NCBI GenBank assembly: GCA_036250225.1
Contig: JAPZLL010000001.1
Coordinates: 1,674,001 to 1,738,000 of the forward strand
Reading direction: 5' to 3'
DNA from: Cercophora sp. LCS_1
Taxonomy: Eukaryota; Ascomycota; Sordariomycetes; Sordariales; Lasiosphaeriaceae
Length of the DNA stretch: 64,000 nucleotides
Positions 33,809 to 45,936 of the stretch are shown one piece after another. A program made the translations under genes and the position numbers. Positions within the stretch are counted from its first letter, which is position 1, and each line of letters begins with the position of its first letter. The notes under the pieces were generated by a model that saw only the letters and a list, made by a program, of their open reading frames with translations, was not told the origin of the DNA and did not search any database.

Positions 33809-36793
33809 TCACTCCCTCCTCTCTACCGTCTCAGCAAACCGAATGCCGCGCTTTGGCGGTGGAACTCTAGGGGTATCATCGTCGTCACTATCCTCATCAC
33901 CGTCCGCAGCCGGAGACACACCGAGTGCCGCCTCTCTACGGCGCCGCTCTGCCGCTGTCTCATCCGCGTCGTCTTCCGTCCCATCCCCAACTCCCTTGAG
34001 TGCCGCCAACCTGCGTCTGCGCTCTGCCGCCGTTTCAGACCCTTCGGTAGTCAGCGGGGGCCTCGAAATCACCTTCCCCCCATGCGGCGATTCCGATCTC
34101 GATGACGACCCGCTGTTCGGGTCGCTCGAGCTCGGCCCTTCTTCCACAACACTGCTCACGTTCTTGCCCCTTGCGTTTGACTCGGTTGAGGATTCAGCCT
34201 GGTGTTGTTGCGTTGGCGCGTCCTGCTTCGCAAGTGTCTTGACAATGTGCGAGGCGTTAGACTGGTCAACAACCTCACGCCTGGTCCCCTTGTCAAGCTT
34301 CCGCATTTCCTCAATGAAATCCTGCTTGGTCAAACGCCGCCCAACACCACCGATGGTAAATCTGATGTGTCGGTCGTCTTCTTCCTCTTGCTCCTCCACC
34401 ACGCTCTTCTTTCTTCCTCTCTGAGGCACCCCCGAGGCTGGAGCCTTGGAAGACTCGCCCTCTTGGCCCGTAGGTGATCCCGGCTTCTCTCCAGGCTTGA
34501 TGAGGCCACCCATGCCCATGTACTTGAGGCTTTGGCTAACAAGATCGCCCTCAGGCTTGTCAGAAGGAAGCTCGTACGTCTTGACAACGTCGCCATCCTC
34601 GTTTTCTACGATAACCTGGAAAGCTTGTTAGAATGTCAACGGACAAGCACCAGGGACACTTACAGTATTTCCAAACTGGTACGCCCTGGCGGGCTCGCCC
34701 TTTCCAGACGCCCGTCGCTTCTCCTTTCGTTTTTCGGCCTCCTCCTCTCGCCAACTCGAGAATCTCCGCCTCAGCGCCTCAAAGTTCCACCCAACCGGGA
34801 CAGCACCAGATTCAAGTTTGGACTTCAACGCTTCGGCGTGGGCTGGAGCCCCACCGCTGGGGGATGGCTCCACAGCAATCACGTCGCCATCCTGATTCTC
34901 AAAAATGATGTGGCTACCCTCGTCGTAGACCTCCAGATCGCCCCTACCGTGTCTGTCAGCCACTGGACTCGGGGGCTGAGCAGGAGAAGAACTGGTGGAG
35001 CGCTCCCCGGTTTCACTCCGGCGAGTCGCCGGAGGATCAGCAGGGGATATCTCCAACGACGCGGGTCGGTCTGATGGCCCTTGACCAGTAGATTCAGCCC
35101 CCACAGTCGCTTGCTGGTCGCTTTCACCGCGACGTTGTGGGAAAATAGCTGATTGTGTAATGGGGCCTCCTGGACCGATGCCGTCATCCCACTTCTTTCT
35201 TCTGCGTTTTCTCGACAAGGAGGATGCTCTGCTCCCGTGCTTATCCGACTTCTCCTCGTCCCTGACACGGCGGAGGAAATGGCCTGGGATACCAACAGGG
35301 GGCAATGCACCCGGTGGCATTTGTGGAAGCTTTAGCTCCTCCATGTCGGTGTCTGACATGGTGCGTGCCTGGGACCGCGACTGCGACGAGATTCGGGGAA
35401 GCCGGTTCATCCACGAAGGTCCATCCTCGTTTGCTTGTGTGTATGACATGGTAATGGTCAAGGTGTTGATGTGCTTCCCGAGGGTGAAGACGGCAATCGA
35501 CGATCCGTGGACAATGATTGACGCGATCACAAGGAAACACGTAATCGGCCAGACGATCGTCAGCAGGAGCAGGTGCTCGGAATTTTGGTCTCCCGGCTCT
35601 GGCAGCTGGGACAGAGGGATTGTGTGCCCTGTCTCGAGCTCAGCCCTTGCAAGGATTGCGATGAAAATGGCACCGACTCCTATCGGACCAAAGTGGCCGG
35701 CAAACAAAGCCTCTCGCCATGTTTTGATGTCTGGTATCAGGGGTTTCAGCGCCATCATGATGGGTATTCTGCGGAAGAAAATGACCATGATGGCCAGCAC
35801 CGAGAGCCGCCAAGCACTCAATCCAAGATCAACGTTGTTGAACATTTCCCAGGGGATAATTGTGCCAAAGTACACAAAGTACGTCAAATTGATTAAGAGA
35901 TCAATGACGTTGGAAACGTGGGATTCCTCCGTCTTTTGCGTGAACCAACCATCGTTGGAGAATCCAACTCCGGCGGCAAACCCTACCAACAGGTCGTCAA
36001 TGCCCAAAATGCTGCCGGACCCAGCGGCAAACAGGGCGAGGGTGAAGTAGAAGACGAGGAAGCTCTCTCGGTCGATCATATCGTGTCTTTCGGCGTATTT
36101 GATACCGTGGCGGGCAAAATATCCAATCAAGAACCCATAGACGGCGCCAAACACGCATTCGTACAAAATCGTGTACACAATCCAGTGGAAGGTCACTTCT
36201 TTAGCGTGTAGCTTCTCCGTAATAAGGTAGAGCGAAAGGTAGATGAAGGGGAAGGCCATGCCATCGTTGCACCCGGACTCGGCCGAGAGCAGATCCCTGA
36301 GATGCTTTGGCACTCGCTTTGCGAACTTGCCCTTGCCCACAACCGAGGAGGCGAGCACAGGGTCGGTAGCTGTGACGCAAGCGGCCACAACCAGGCTGTC
36401 GAGCCATGACAGGGTCGGGATTAGCCACCAGATGAACAGACTGGTGATGAGCCAGCCGAACGTCATAACGGGGACCAAGAGGAAGAAGACCGATCTCCAG
36501 TGCTTTTCCATATAGAACTTGGGCAATTCGACGCCCACGGCGAAGCACTGGACGACTAGGACAATGCGCGAGAATTCGAGTGTGACAATATCAACATTTC
36601 CCCACGAGATGGGGTCGATGAGGTTGGCGGCATGGGGTCCAAAAATGATTCCGCAGAGCGTAGCCACCGTGGCTTCACCGATGTACATGCGCTCCTTAAT
36701 GATGGAGGAGCAGAGCATGAACAATGAAGTGAAGCCACCCAGGATGATGTAGACCAGGTGAGGCCTGGTGATCGAGAGGTGATCCCACGCCAT
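33809..36793 (-). CDS. nha1: Plasma-membrane Na+(K+)/H+ antiporter, Nha1/Sod2 family, 978 aa
   Basis: Exports Na+ or K+ in exchange for protons; contributes to salt tolerance and pH homeostasis. Exons 36793-34664 and 34615-33809 join in phase 0 across a 48-nt intron, with QFGNT followed by VIVENEDGDVV. Residues 1-about 430 hold the membrane domain with about 12 helices. CPA1 signatures are present: TDPVLASS at 143-150 and AESGCNDGMAFPF at 171-183, with the conserved Asp144 and Asp177. A cytosolic tail of about 550 residues follows, as in fungal Nha1: low-complexity stretches alternate with conserved blocks such as YMGMGGLIKPGE, HIRFTIGGVGRRLTKQDFIE and a repeated DETAAERRRR motif. The protein ends GIRFAETVERRE. 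A regulatory role for the tail is known in yeast Nha1. The gene is divergent from pif1. Confidence 0.95.
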
Positions 36794-39356
36794 GGCTAAC
36801 CGTTAATGGCGTCGGCGGTCGCCCACTCGCCTGGCTAGAGTGTGGCGGTTTTGGCGTCGAAACGGTAGTGTTTGGAGAGTGGGATCGAACGAGGCTACAT
36901 ATAACCAGGTGGTGTGAACGTCGAGACCGGCGCGGGCTTGGACGGCAATGGGCCGCTGCGGGCACCTGAGTCAGCTGTAGGAAGTCTTGACTTGGCGCCG
37001 CCACCGCTGCCCAGATTTGCTCAGAGGGACGAATCTGGCACACTTGTAACCCCGAGTTGATGCATTCAGGGCCGGCCTGTCGCCAGGAAGGGCCAATGCT
37101 TCGAAAGGCAAGATGGAAGGGCAAGTCGGGATGGGTGGAATACCGTGTGTCGGCTTCGAGGCACGAAAACCCCCGCAATGGTTGGGATCGCGCTGATCCG
37201 CGGTTGGAAAAAGTGTAAAAATAAACCGTTGAGAAACAAGTGACGCAATCACCCGCGCGAGGCGGGAAGCTACGAGCTGACCGGGGGAAGCTGGCAGGCG
37301 CGTTGGAGGAGACAGGAGGAGCCTCAGTCGAACACGAGGGGGCAGGTAGGGTTTATGTATGATATGAAATCGCTAGGCCCGTACCGAATGGATTTTGTCT
37401 TTGTCGCATCCATTCTCCTCCACCGTCGGCTTCCCAGCGCGCTTGTTCGTTCCCTGCCTGCTGGAAGGCTAACGGAGTGGCGTTTTCTCATTGTGGGTCA
37501 TCAGCTGGGATTCAACCACTTCCCGAGCTCTTCCAGGAGCCATTGGAGTTTGGAGCCGTGTGAAAACATGGCTTGGCAGGTTGGGGGGTCGCTTCCGCGA
37601 TGGACGGGCGAAGATTGCGCTTCCAATTCGTGTTGAGAGACCTCCAATCCCGCCCCCATCCAGCCTCTCTTTTGTGATGAACGAAAAGGCATCTCCAGGG
37701 ACCCGGATAGTTCGCGTTGCACACAAAACCCCTTCTGGGTAAGACTGCAAAGCCCTACCTCGGAGTTTTTGGTATTTCGACCAGCCATTGAGACAATATT
37801 CGAGTATTACCAAGGCTCGACCTCTCCCGTCATAAGCCGGGACCCCGGCCCCCGCACTCCCGTCCGACGTTCATTCCTCTCCGCAGCCCGCAGGCCGAGA
37901 AGTTCCCCCCGCGGGGTGATGTGTGCTAGGAAGTCCTCAAAGGGTCTCAGAAAATTTGCTGCCTGTGAAGCTGACGGTCTGGCAGCACATGGGCGAACCT
38001 CTTTGCGAGGTTGGTCCACGACATCGCTCGCCAAGCGGCGTATCGTCCGCCCAGACTCCGCCCAGATTCTGCCCAGAGATGCCCAGCACGCATCACAGCG
38101 ATCTGTTGGGCCTGACCGGTAAAAGCTTTGCAGTAAGCTTTTTCCCGCGTCCCAAGCTATCTTGTCCTACCGAACAAGCAACGGTCGGTGGGCTTGGTTT
38201 GGAATTTGTTCCCGAGCAAACAGACATCTAAGCGCCAGGGCACAAAGATCGCCACGAAAATCGCCGTTGGGTTTGTTTCTTTTCGCAAAACACCACGTGA
38301 AACAACACAACATCAGAGTCAAGACAGGCAGCAGAAGCAGAAAAATGCCGGGGTCCCATGCGGCCTTCTCAACCCATGCAGGCACGGGCCTTATCAGCTT
38401 AGACCCTTGGGTCCTCGAGGTCGGCAATTCCTAGCGCAACGCCAGCGGAGATTGTATCAAACGATGCTCCTTTTGCTGTCATCCAGCACTTTAGCGACAT
38501 GCTGCCCAGACCGACACGACAGCCAAAATGCAGGCGCATCCCGACGGTATTCTAACTGACGGCAGAGCGCGTGGCAGCAGCCATCTGCAGTAGCAGACCA
38601 ATAATGCGCGCGTATCTTGTTCGGGTATCCGACACCGGGATTGACGCGTTGAACTCGGCCTGCAATCTCATCGGTGCCGGCGCCACAGCGGCACCCAGAG
38701 GTCACGCGGGAAGCTGATCCAGCCAGTCGGCCAGCCTCCATTGTTACCTAGCACAGGGCGTCTGGGGTTGGTCACCGGCCCATTGTTGGGAGGTGACAGA
38801 ACTGTAAGCTTTTCTCATTTGCTCACCGAACCACGTCAGAGATGTGGCAGGTGTGCCTTTTTCTGCTGCAACAACCTCCATTCGGCTTGTGTTGACATTC
38901 AACGTGGGGGAGATTACCAGATAGATGCTTTCGAAAGCTCATGACCTTTGGCTGAAGGAGAGAAACTCCGTTGCAAAACGCATCACTTTGCCGCAGATCA
39001 TGGCTGGGAAGCCAAAGCCCCAACCCATCCCACCTGTTTGGATCCAACCTACCTTTTCGATCTTCTCGTGGCATTCGCGGCATTGCGTATGACTGGACGT
39101 GAACACTTCCTGGGGCGTTGAGAATCTGCCCCTGCCCAGATTGCGGCTAGACGAGGCCGAATGAAGCACTCACAAGTACGGCAGGTAAGCATCTAAATGC
39201 AGATAATTAGATCTCCAATTGGGAGTCTAACGGTGGATATGCTCGAGCATTTGTCCCTATCAAAGGGGGCAAGTCCTTGACGAAATAAACGACTCATACA
39301 AAAAAGTCTAAGGTCTATTCATCCACTGAGGGGGACTAAATCTGAAATCCGAACAC

Positions 39357-39408
39357 TTTTTTTTTTTTTAAAAAAAAAAAAAAAAATAAAATAAAAATAT
39401 TCAAATGG
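39357..39408. repeat. poly(dT):poly(dA) tract, T13A17 plus AT-rich tail
   Basis: Thirteen T run directly into seventeen A, followed by TAAAATAAAAATATTC. The junction is self-complementary. Such tracts exclude nucleosomes; here it lies about 0.75 kb upstream of the pif1 start. It could be promoter architecture or a replication-origin element; the sequence alone does not decide. Confidence 0.7.
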
Positions 39409-39478
39409 CTAAAACAACTCTGAGAAGAGGTTTGACTTTTTTATTAATGCGTATCGGTGTTTCCAATACCTGTTCAGG

Positions 39479-39501
39479 CCACTTGAAGTGACATCAAGTG
39501 G
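39479..39501. promoter_or_regulatory. 8-bp perfect inverted repeat upstream of pif1
   Basis: CCACTTGA, a 7-nt spacer, then TCAAGTGG. The arms are exact complements. It lies about 640 bp before the pif1 start codon. The form fits a dimeric transcription-factor site, but the factor is unknown and a chance occurrence is possible. Confidence 0.35.
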
Positions 39502-40142
39502 ACGCAGTGTGCCATTTTTGGTTATCAACTTGTCAACTTGGGTGGGGGGGAAGGGATGGAAGACATTGAGTTCCCGAGCAAGCACAGGAACACACGTGCC
39601 TCAAGGAATTGAGTCATGGGTACTTCGGCGCACATAATTCAGATGTTAGATTGATAGGAGCTCCCAAAGATTGGTTTGAACAGCAGTAAATTCCAATGGC
39701 TCCGATATCCGAAGGGCTATGACTGGAGACCTGAGAACTCCGGTCACGCCGGTATGCGATAAGGATGCGATAAGATCGCTAAGTGAATTTGAAAAGGACG
39801 GGTACACTCAGGTAGTTGGAGTTGTGGCAGAAGACCAACAGTAACTCCCATCATAAGGGAACGAGAGGATCTACCCACTGGTAATAATTATCAGAAGGGT
39901 TCATCAGGCCATCCAAAGTTTCAATTCTCAGCTTGGTTTGTCCAGTCACCTGCTTTCCTGATGGTGAGGTGGGGTTCTGCCCTTGCAAATATGTCCGTGC
40001 ACGCGCACCCGTGTCAGAACGCGTTTTTGACTTGTCCGCGGCCACAGGGCGCACCTTCCCAACAAGCGAAAGCCAACACTAGGCATTTCTTTGACGAACA
40101 CCCCGGGCTCAACCTGCTCCTCTCTCCGTCACTTGGGCCCGG

Positions 40143-42917
40143 ATGAAGACTGGCACTCCCAGTCACTTCCTCCGCCGAGCCATCTCCTTGACCCTTCCGC
40201 AGAAGCCACCACTCCATCAACTCGGTTCTGTTGCTCGTGTTCATGCGGTTGGATTGCATCCCACCGCTCTCGACAGTGCGATGCTCCACAGGGCCGTAGA
40301 TGTGAAGAAGGCCGCCGATGCCAATGGGCAAGGTGGACTCGCGGCGCGCAACCGATCCCTAAGCAAACAGTTGTTCTCGTCGAGCAGCCCTAGTTCCAGC
40401 GCAGGTCAAAATGGCAGTCTCGTTGATGTGTGGAAGAAGCCCAAGGCCTCATCAAGCTCATTCCAACAACCACAGCGCCTTGGGACGACTTCGAATGCCT
40501 CGACCACCCGCACCACCCAGCGACCGACTACCGGCAATAGTAACTTCCGCTCGATTTACAATAACCCGTCAGATTCGTTTACAGATGCCCCCGACATCAT
40601 TGATCTGACAAGTACAAAGCCCACGACGACGTCACAGTTCAGCCAATCAAAGGAGATGCAAGACATGGTTTATATCTCGGAGAATGACTTCAGCGATGAC
40701 GATAACCTCAGCTTCCTGGAACCTACCTCTCTACCAGCCATGCCCAAAGCAAACGCCCACTCGGCCCCCGAACCCCCACCAGCAACAAACACGAGCACAC
40801 TCTCGTGGTCCCAGTCCTCCCCCTCGCACTTCGCCCCAAGGGTTCCCGATGCTGTATCAAAGTTCGGGGACGCCCAGAGAACTTTGGCGGTGAAACGGGA
40901 CTCGCCAGAGAATCCGGCTCCGGCCCCTCAGCCAGCGAAGAAGGCGAAGAGGGAACTTCCTTGGAAGGTCAAGCAGGATGAGCGGGATGAAAATGACATT
41001 GAGTTCTTGTACGAGGCCGCTCCTCAACCTCCGGTGAAGGCCAAGAAAGAATCACCATTCTGGAACGAGACCGCGAGTGAGGTACAAGCCCGAAAGAAGC
41101 AGCTGAAAGTACAGCAGAAGGATGCCGCCCCCAAGAAAGACGTTTCCGTTGAGGAAGCCCACCAAGCCATGAAATCCAGCGGGAGGAAATCGGCGGGGAA
41201 AAGCGCCATCAAACTCAGCGAAGAGCAGGAACACGTGAAGAGTCTGGTGGTTGACAGGGGCCAGAGCGTTTTCTTCACTGGTCCTGCAGGGACCGGAAAG
41301 TCGGTCTTGATGCGGGCCATCATCGCGGACCTCAAGAAGAAGTACGCTCGAGAGCCTGATAGAGTTGCTGTCACAGCTTCTACGGGTTTAGCAGCGTGCA
41401 ACATTGGCGGTATGACACTGCACAGCTTTTCCGGGATCGGCCTCGGGAAGGAGGATGCCAATACATTGGTCAAGAAGATCAGGCGAAATCCCAAGGCCAA
41501 GACTCGCTGGCTAAAAACCAAGGTTCTCGTCATTGATGAGATTTCTATGGTTGATGGGGACCTCTTCGATAAGCTCTCTCAGATAGGTCGGGTCATTCGA
41601 AACAATGGACGACCATGGGGTGGCATCCAACTTGTCATCACGGGCGACTTTTTCCAATTACCCCCTGTGCCAGATGGACCTTCACAAAGAGACGTCAAGT
41701 TTGCTTTTGATGCGGCGACCTGGAACATGTCGATCGATCATACTATTGGCCTAACAGAAGTCTTCCGTCAACGAGACCCCGGTATGATCTGCTTAGATTT
41801 CCAAGCAGTGCTGGACTGACAATTTGTAGAATTTGCTCAGATGCTGAACGAAATGCGTCTGGGGCGGATCTCCGAACGGACAATCCAGAACTTCAAGGCA
41901 CTGAGCAGACCTTTGAACAATAACGACCATCTGGAAGTCACGGAATTGTATGTGGACACCCTCCTCCAGCCCGAGTGCTTGCTCTCAGGACAGTAGTCCA
42001 ACAGGTAAACCTGTTTACAATCCAAACACGGCTGACAGACTGTTAGATTCCCGACAAGAAACGAGGTCGAAAACGCGAATCGAAAGCGCCTTCAAGCACT
42101 TGAAGGCAAGTCGAGGTTCTTCCAGGCCATGGACACTGGCGCTGCCGAGAAGACAATGCGGGACAAGCTGCTCGCCAACATGATGGCCCCCCCGACTCTT
42201 GAGCTCAAGAAGGGTGCCCAGGTCATGCTCATCAAAAATATGGACGAAACCCTCGTCAATGGATCGCTGGGGACGGTGTTGAGGTTTATGAGCGAGTCAG
42301 CCTTTGATCGATTGGGCGAAAGTGGGGGAGACCTCTCGGACGGTGAGTCCGACTTCAAAAAGAGAACCCGAGCATTCGAAAACAAGCTTGATACTGCCAC
42401 CGACGAGTACCCTCTTGTCCGCTTTCACGCCGTTGATGGCACAAGTCGGGATCTTCTCTGTGTCCCAGAGGACTGGAAGGTGGAGCTTCCAACGGGCGAG
42501 GTACAGGCATCGCGAAAGCAGCTTCCCTTGATCCTGGCCTGGGCCCTCTCGATTCACAAAGCTCAGGGCCAGACCCTGGAAAGAGTCAAGGTGGATCTTG
42601 GCAAGGTATTTGAAAAGGGCCAAGCATATGTGGCTCTCAGTCGAGCAACCACCCAGCAGGGCCTTCAGGTTCTTCGATTCCAGAAAGAAAAGGTTATGGC
42701 TCACCCCCACGTGGTCAACTTTTACAACAAGCTTTACAGCGTTGAAACGGCCATGACGAAGAAGAAGCCGACCACATTGGCGGAGTTTGCGACCAAAAGC
42801 CAGTCCGCAAAACTAGCACCAAAGGCAACAATGGCCAAACGAGAGACAAGCCGAGTTGGGCGGTCCAATGACTTTCACGAAGACGAGGAGGCATTGGCAG
42901 CGGCATATGGCTGCTAA
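40143..42917 (+). CDS. pif1: Pif1-family 5'-3' DNA helicase, 875 aa
   Basis: Pif1 unwinds G-quadruplexes and forked DNA, limits telomerase, and maintains mitochondrial DNA. Exons 40143-41781, 41830-41947 and 42047-42917; both introns (48 and 99 nt) are GT-AG and keep frame. An N-terminal 300 residues are disordered. Helicase motifs: Walker A GPAGTGKS at about 380, VAVTASTGLAACNIGG (motif Ia), Walker B VLVIDEISMVDG at about 463, QLVITGDFFQLPPV (motif III) at about 496, LTEVFRQRD (motif IV), and in the last exon ILAWALSIHKAQGQTLERVKVDLGKVFEKGQAYVALSRATT (motifs V/VI). The junction VTEL-FPTRNEVENAN matches the family only after splicing. The first 25 residues (SHFLRRAISLTLPQK) look like a mitochondrial presequence; a second in-frame ATG is at 40281 (residue 47). 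Confidence 0.96.
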
Positions 42918-43577
42918 GAGGGCAAGGAAGAGGCGTTTGCCGGTTGTTTTCGTCACAGAATTGCATGTGTGGAGTTCTCAGGTCGGTATCACGCATTCAT
43001 GGGCGCATCAGGGATAGGATTCGATATCGATGGATTTGAGAGAGGACCCAGTAAAGGCAAGGAAGATAGGTGTAGCAGCTAGGTGTAGCAGCAGTCATTT
43101 TACATAAGCGCGGCCAGAATAATGGAGATCCGTCAAGCCTTCTTGGCCTGATGCATAACAAACGATGTGCTACATGACCATTGAGCAAATGTTTCGACCG
43201 TGACCAAACATTCCTCGGTGTGCACCAATGTGAGCATGGGTTCCTTGGCTTGGCATGCCCCGCGAATCTGCAACATGCTGAAGCGGGGGATGCCGTGACA
43301 GTCACGGCCTGCCGCGCACTGGGCCTAATCGATAACGAAAAAGTGGAAGGAAAGCGCGACGGCTCATTAAACTGCTCTCTCCGGCAACCGCAACGCAGAC
43401 CACAAGCCCGGAGGACTACAGCACGTCCCGCAGCAAGCCTCTCCATCCCAACCAAAGACTCGACCAGCTTCTGCGCATTTCAGCCCCCGCATCGTCCCCA
43501 CAGTCTGCTACTGAACATCCAATCCCGAGCTGCGTTCACCGGTTTCTCGTCAATTGCTGGACTGAATCACCGGCATC
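42918..43577. other. Intergenic: pif1 3' flank and edc3 promoter/leader
   Basis: 660 bp between two plus-strand genes. The last 200 bp are C-rich with CA/CT runs, a typical leader for the gene at 43578. No other feature. Confidence 0.55.
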
Positions 43578-45936
43578 ATGGCCGAGTCCTTCATCGGCGT
43601 GCGGATGCTGGTGACACTGCGCAACCCCCCTGGTGCGCAACTGAAAGGAACGGTCAGCGCAGTGGAAGCTGGCTCCGGCCTCACTTTGAGCAACGGTATG
43701 TCTCAACTGGCGCATCCCCATTGCAGCTCTAACCCTGACTGCTGTTTTTCTAGTCTGGCGCCTCGGACCCAACGAGAAATGGGAACCCCGCGTGACAATA
43801 CCGTCCGAGAACATCAGCGATCTCTCCGAAATCCGCGATGACCCTCCCGATATCCCTGCCCAGCTAGAGGTTGCCCAACCCCCGGTGGCACCGCCTCCAT
43901 TCATTGACCCAGCTATCGTTGCCGTTGGGAGGCCATCGGGTTCGATCTCCGGGGTTCACCCACAGCCAAACTCGAGCGAAAAAAGAGATCCAGGCCCGAC
44001 CGGATTTAATTCGGTGCAAACCCAGAGTCCTCGAGGCGACACCCCTACACTCGGTGTCGCGGATTCTCTCAAGAGACTCAACATTGCGAACGCCTCATCC
44101 ATCACACCTGAGAGCGCGGGGCTGTCATCAGGCGGTATCCCGCAAGTCGATCAAGGAGCAGCTCAGGGAAAGAAGCGCCGCCAACGACGGCCGGGAAATC
44201 CCAAAAACGGAGAGGATAGCGAAGCCGCTTCGCAAACATCCAAGGCGGCAGGAAAAGGCAAAGGGTGGAGACAGACGCCTATCCTCCAGAGCACATCGTC
44301 ATTCCAGCCGTTCAACTCGCTTAAGAAGTCTAAGGGACGACAGGTGAACGATAATGGGTGGGCTTCGGAGGATGTCACGGACGTTCAGGAGGCGGGAGAC
44401 TTCGACTTTGAAGGCGGCTTAGCCAAATTTGACAAGCATAATCTGTTTGAGCAGATGAGAAAAGACGATCAAATCGACGAGTCGGAACGCCTAGTATCAC
44501 ACAACAGACAGCCTCGTCCGAAGCCAGGCACTGGTGGAGGAAAGAACTACCACCATTCTGAGAATGTCTTGGAATCGACAACGCCGACGACCTTGAAGCC
44601 GAATCGGGAGAAGGTTGCCAAGGAGCCAGCGAACGATTTCTGGAACAGTGAGGCCGACGACGGCGCACTCAACGGCGGCGAGCGGCTCAGCGGCAGAGAG
44701 CCGGGGATGGGCAGCAGGCAGAGCTCTCGGCGTGGTGAGAGCAAGGTTTCCACGACCAGACGGTCTCAGTCACGGAAGGCCAGCGCGGCGACAGCTGGAC
44801 AGGTGATGAATAGGGTCAACTCTGGTGTAAGCCATTACCGCACCCAGTCACTTAAGGGAAGCCGGCCTAGTAGCCGGCTTTCTACAAATGCTGCCATTGA
44901 CAAGCAGAAACAGCTTGCGACACCTGCAGTTTCGCAGGGACTGTATCTTGTCCCGTCCAACCGTCGTGTCGAGCCGGTCTCAGCACTCCAGATGCTTAAC
45001 TTGGAGAACATTGCACATAACGACATCGGCCTCACGGAGGAGATGATGACGGAGAACGCAGGCCGGGGTATCGCGGAGGTGACACTGACTGCTCTTGCTG
45101 ACCCAGCAATCAAAGTGCGACATGCCGGGACCGTGGACCCAACCTCGGGCAACCCGCCACCACAGACGGTGGTGGTACTCGCTGGAAACAACAAGTCGGG
45201 CATGCGAGCGGTCGCTGCGGCACGCCACATGCGCAACCGAGGTCTTAACGTCATTGTGTGCGTTGTTGGGCTTGAGCGCGGCGAAAGGGAGCTGCTGGAG
45301 GACATGAGGCAACAAGTCCGGCTTTACAAGAATCTCGGCGGTCGAGTATTTGCAAAGGCCGATTTTTTCGAGCATATACGCAAGATTAGCATCCCCATGT
45401 TGACTATCGACACGCCTAGGTCGGCATTGAGCAGTCTGGCAAACCCTGCTCCTGTCATGCTCATTGTGGACGCTTTGCTTGGTTTAGCCATCTCATTCGA
45501 GGAGCTGAGGAGCAGCGACCAGGCGACAGTTTACGAGCTGATCGCATGGGCCAATCGCAATGAAGCGTTTGCTCTTGCGGTGGACATACCAACAGGAATT
45601 GATCCATCGTCGGGCAAGGTCAACGTGATTGACGGGAACCGGCTTTATGTCAAGCCCCGGTTTGTGGTGGCGGTTGGGGCGCCGAAGAGAGGACTGCTGG
45701 AGGCCATGGTGGCAGCGGATAATGACGATGGCGAGACAGTGCTGCCGCCAGGCGAGGGAGAGGCATTGCCAGACGACGGGGCGACAGAGTGGAAACTCTT
45801 CCTGACCGACATAGGGCTGGGACCGGCGGTTTGGAAGAAGGCGGGAGCCAAGATGCGGAAGGGGATTGACTTTGATGAGAAGTGGGTTTTGGAGATGCGC
45901 TACCAGGGCATTGGGACGGAAGCGGAGGATGACTGA
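43578..45936 (+). CDS. edc3: Enhancer of mRNA decapping Edc3, 766 aa
   Basis: A P-body scaffold that binds Dcp2 and the DEAD-box protein Dhh1 and stimulates mRNA decapping. Exons 43578-43695 and 43754-45936, 58-nt intron. Domain order is that of Edc3. An N-terminal divergent LSm domain begins MAESFIGVRMLVTLRNPPGA (residues 1-about 65). A disordered linker follows. The FDF motif is FDFEGGLAKFDKHNLFEQMRKDD near residue 254. A Ser/Arg-rich linker leads to the C-terminal YjeF-N domain (about 450-766), with LTEEMMTENAGRGIAE, VVVLAGNNKSGMRAVAAARH, LIVDALLGLAIS and VDIPTGIDPSSG. The YjeF-N domain gives dimerisation and RNA-linked ligand binding in other Edc3 proteins. Start choice: only ATG opening the LSm domain. 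Confidence 0.97.

Larger units (their letters stand above)
36794..40142. promoter_or_regulatory. 3.3-kb divergent intergenic region between nha1 and pif1
   Basis: Must include the promoters of both flanking genes. It holds a T13A17 tract (39357-39386) in an AT-rich patch and an 8-bp inverted repeat (39479-39501). No ORF shows a family signal. A small Cys-containing ORF on the minus strand (38939-39169) is not convincing. Confidence 0.5.

Noticed and set aside
38939..39169. 76-codon minus-strand ORF with a CxxCH pattern (CRECHEKIEK)
   Set aside because: One CxxCH is not enough for a cytochrome or a zinc finger, and no flanking exon was found.
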